A stretch of DNA of 64,000 nt from Streptomyces sp. TLI_235 (GTDB lineage: Bacteria; Actinomycetota; Actinomycetes; Streptomycetales; Streptomycetaceae): positions 2,604,001 to 2,668,000 of the forward strand of contig NSGV01000001.1 of the NCBI GenBank assembly GCA_002300355.1, written 5' to 3'. The notes below the pieces were generated by a model. The model was not told the DNA's origin and ran no database searches. It was given only the letters and a program-made list of their open reading frames with translations. Position 1 is the stretch's first letter. Every line of letters begins with the position of its first letter. This document shows positions 63,781 through 64,000 of this stretch, one piece after another. The position numbers were made by a program, and so were the translations under genes.

Positions 63781-64000
63781 TCAGAGCACCGCCTCCGACT
63801 CCAGCCAGCGGTCCTCGGGCACCGTCCTCAGCTCGCGGACGCCGTCGGCGATGGGCAGCAGCTCCACCTCGGTGCCGCGCAGCGCGGTGAAGTGCCCGAA
63901 GGCGCCCTTGTGGACGGCCTCGACGGCGTGCCAGCCGAACCGGGTGGCGAGCGCCCGGTCCCGCGCGGTCGGGCAGCCGCCGCGCTGGGTGTGGCCGAGG
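63781..64000 (-). CDS. pfkA: C-terminal end of 6-phosphofructokinase (partial)
   Basis: The last ~72 codons of an ATP-dependent 6-phosphofructokinase, running off the window. [22 protein letters not shown] is the classic PfkA block (RGGxPxxxDR), ending [21 protein letters not shown]. The start and N-terminus lie beyond base 64,000. Confidence 0.85.
   Translation of the reverse strand, partial: LGHTQRGGCPTARDRALATRFGWHAVEAVHKGAFGHFTALRGTEVELLPIADGVRELRTVPEDRWLESEAVL

Overview
This is high-GC actinobacterial DNA. Gene content and order fit the Streptomycetaceae (Streptomyces/Kitasatospora): four tandem type I signal peptidases beside rplS-trmD-rimM-rpsP, an amtB-glnK-glnD operon next to nsdA, ftsY-smc, and mutM-rnc-rpmF. 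The window has two very different parts.

Bases 1 to about 20,480 are one arm of an integrated mobile element. Its left end lies outside the window. The element carries a TraB-type FtsK/SpoIIIE translocase (single-protein conjugation, typical of actinomycete integrative and conjugative elements, AICEs). Just downstream is a repeat cluster that could be its transfer locus. A rightward tra operon (16-3484) is followed by small unknown proteins, an XRE-TPR regulator divergent from a flavoprotein (4867-6735), and two convergent groups of uncharacterised genes (6987-8066 and 8237-10579). Next come a small serine resolvase (10934-11653) and a long leftward replication/accessory operon (17991 to 11709) with many stop/start overlaps. 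That operon contains a D5-type helicase and, beside it, an iteron cluster that looks like a replication origin (14288-14545). The control region (17767-18748) has an excisionase-like gene and a repressor gene separated by two matching dyads. The element ends with a large serine integrase (18813-20444).

The integration point is inside host yifB/comM. Only its first ~81 codons remain here (20461-20736), ending about 20 bp upstream of the integrase. Integration therefore breaks yifB and places the integrase directly behind host yraN-yifB transcription.

Bases 20,738 to 64,000 are conserved chromosome, mostly transcribed leftward. In order: yraN, DUF2469, NUDIX, sipZ/Y/X/W, rplS, trmD, rimM, khpA, rpsP (RNA modification, ribosome and secretion genes); a SprT-like metalloprotein, a short-type prolyl-tRNA synthetase, a methyltransferase and an acetyltransferase; ffh; glnD-glnK-amtB with a GlnR-like promoter; nsdA; a primase/polymerase-like gene; ftsY; smc; acylphosphatase; two membrane proteins; mutM-rnc-rpmF-yceD; a coiled-coil DivIVA-like protein; coaD-rsmD; recG; a DAK2/FakA-like kinase; rpmB; thiD; and the end of pfkA. 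No tRNA, rRNA, CRISPR array or insertion sequence was seen.

The most interesting signals are in the element: the iteron/AT-rich origin candidate, the repeats behind traB, the paired operators, and the yifB junction. In the core, two DnaA-box-like repeats, a large insertion in YraN and a 21-bp minisatellite upstream of sipZ stand out.
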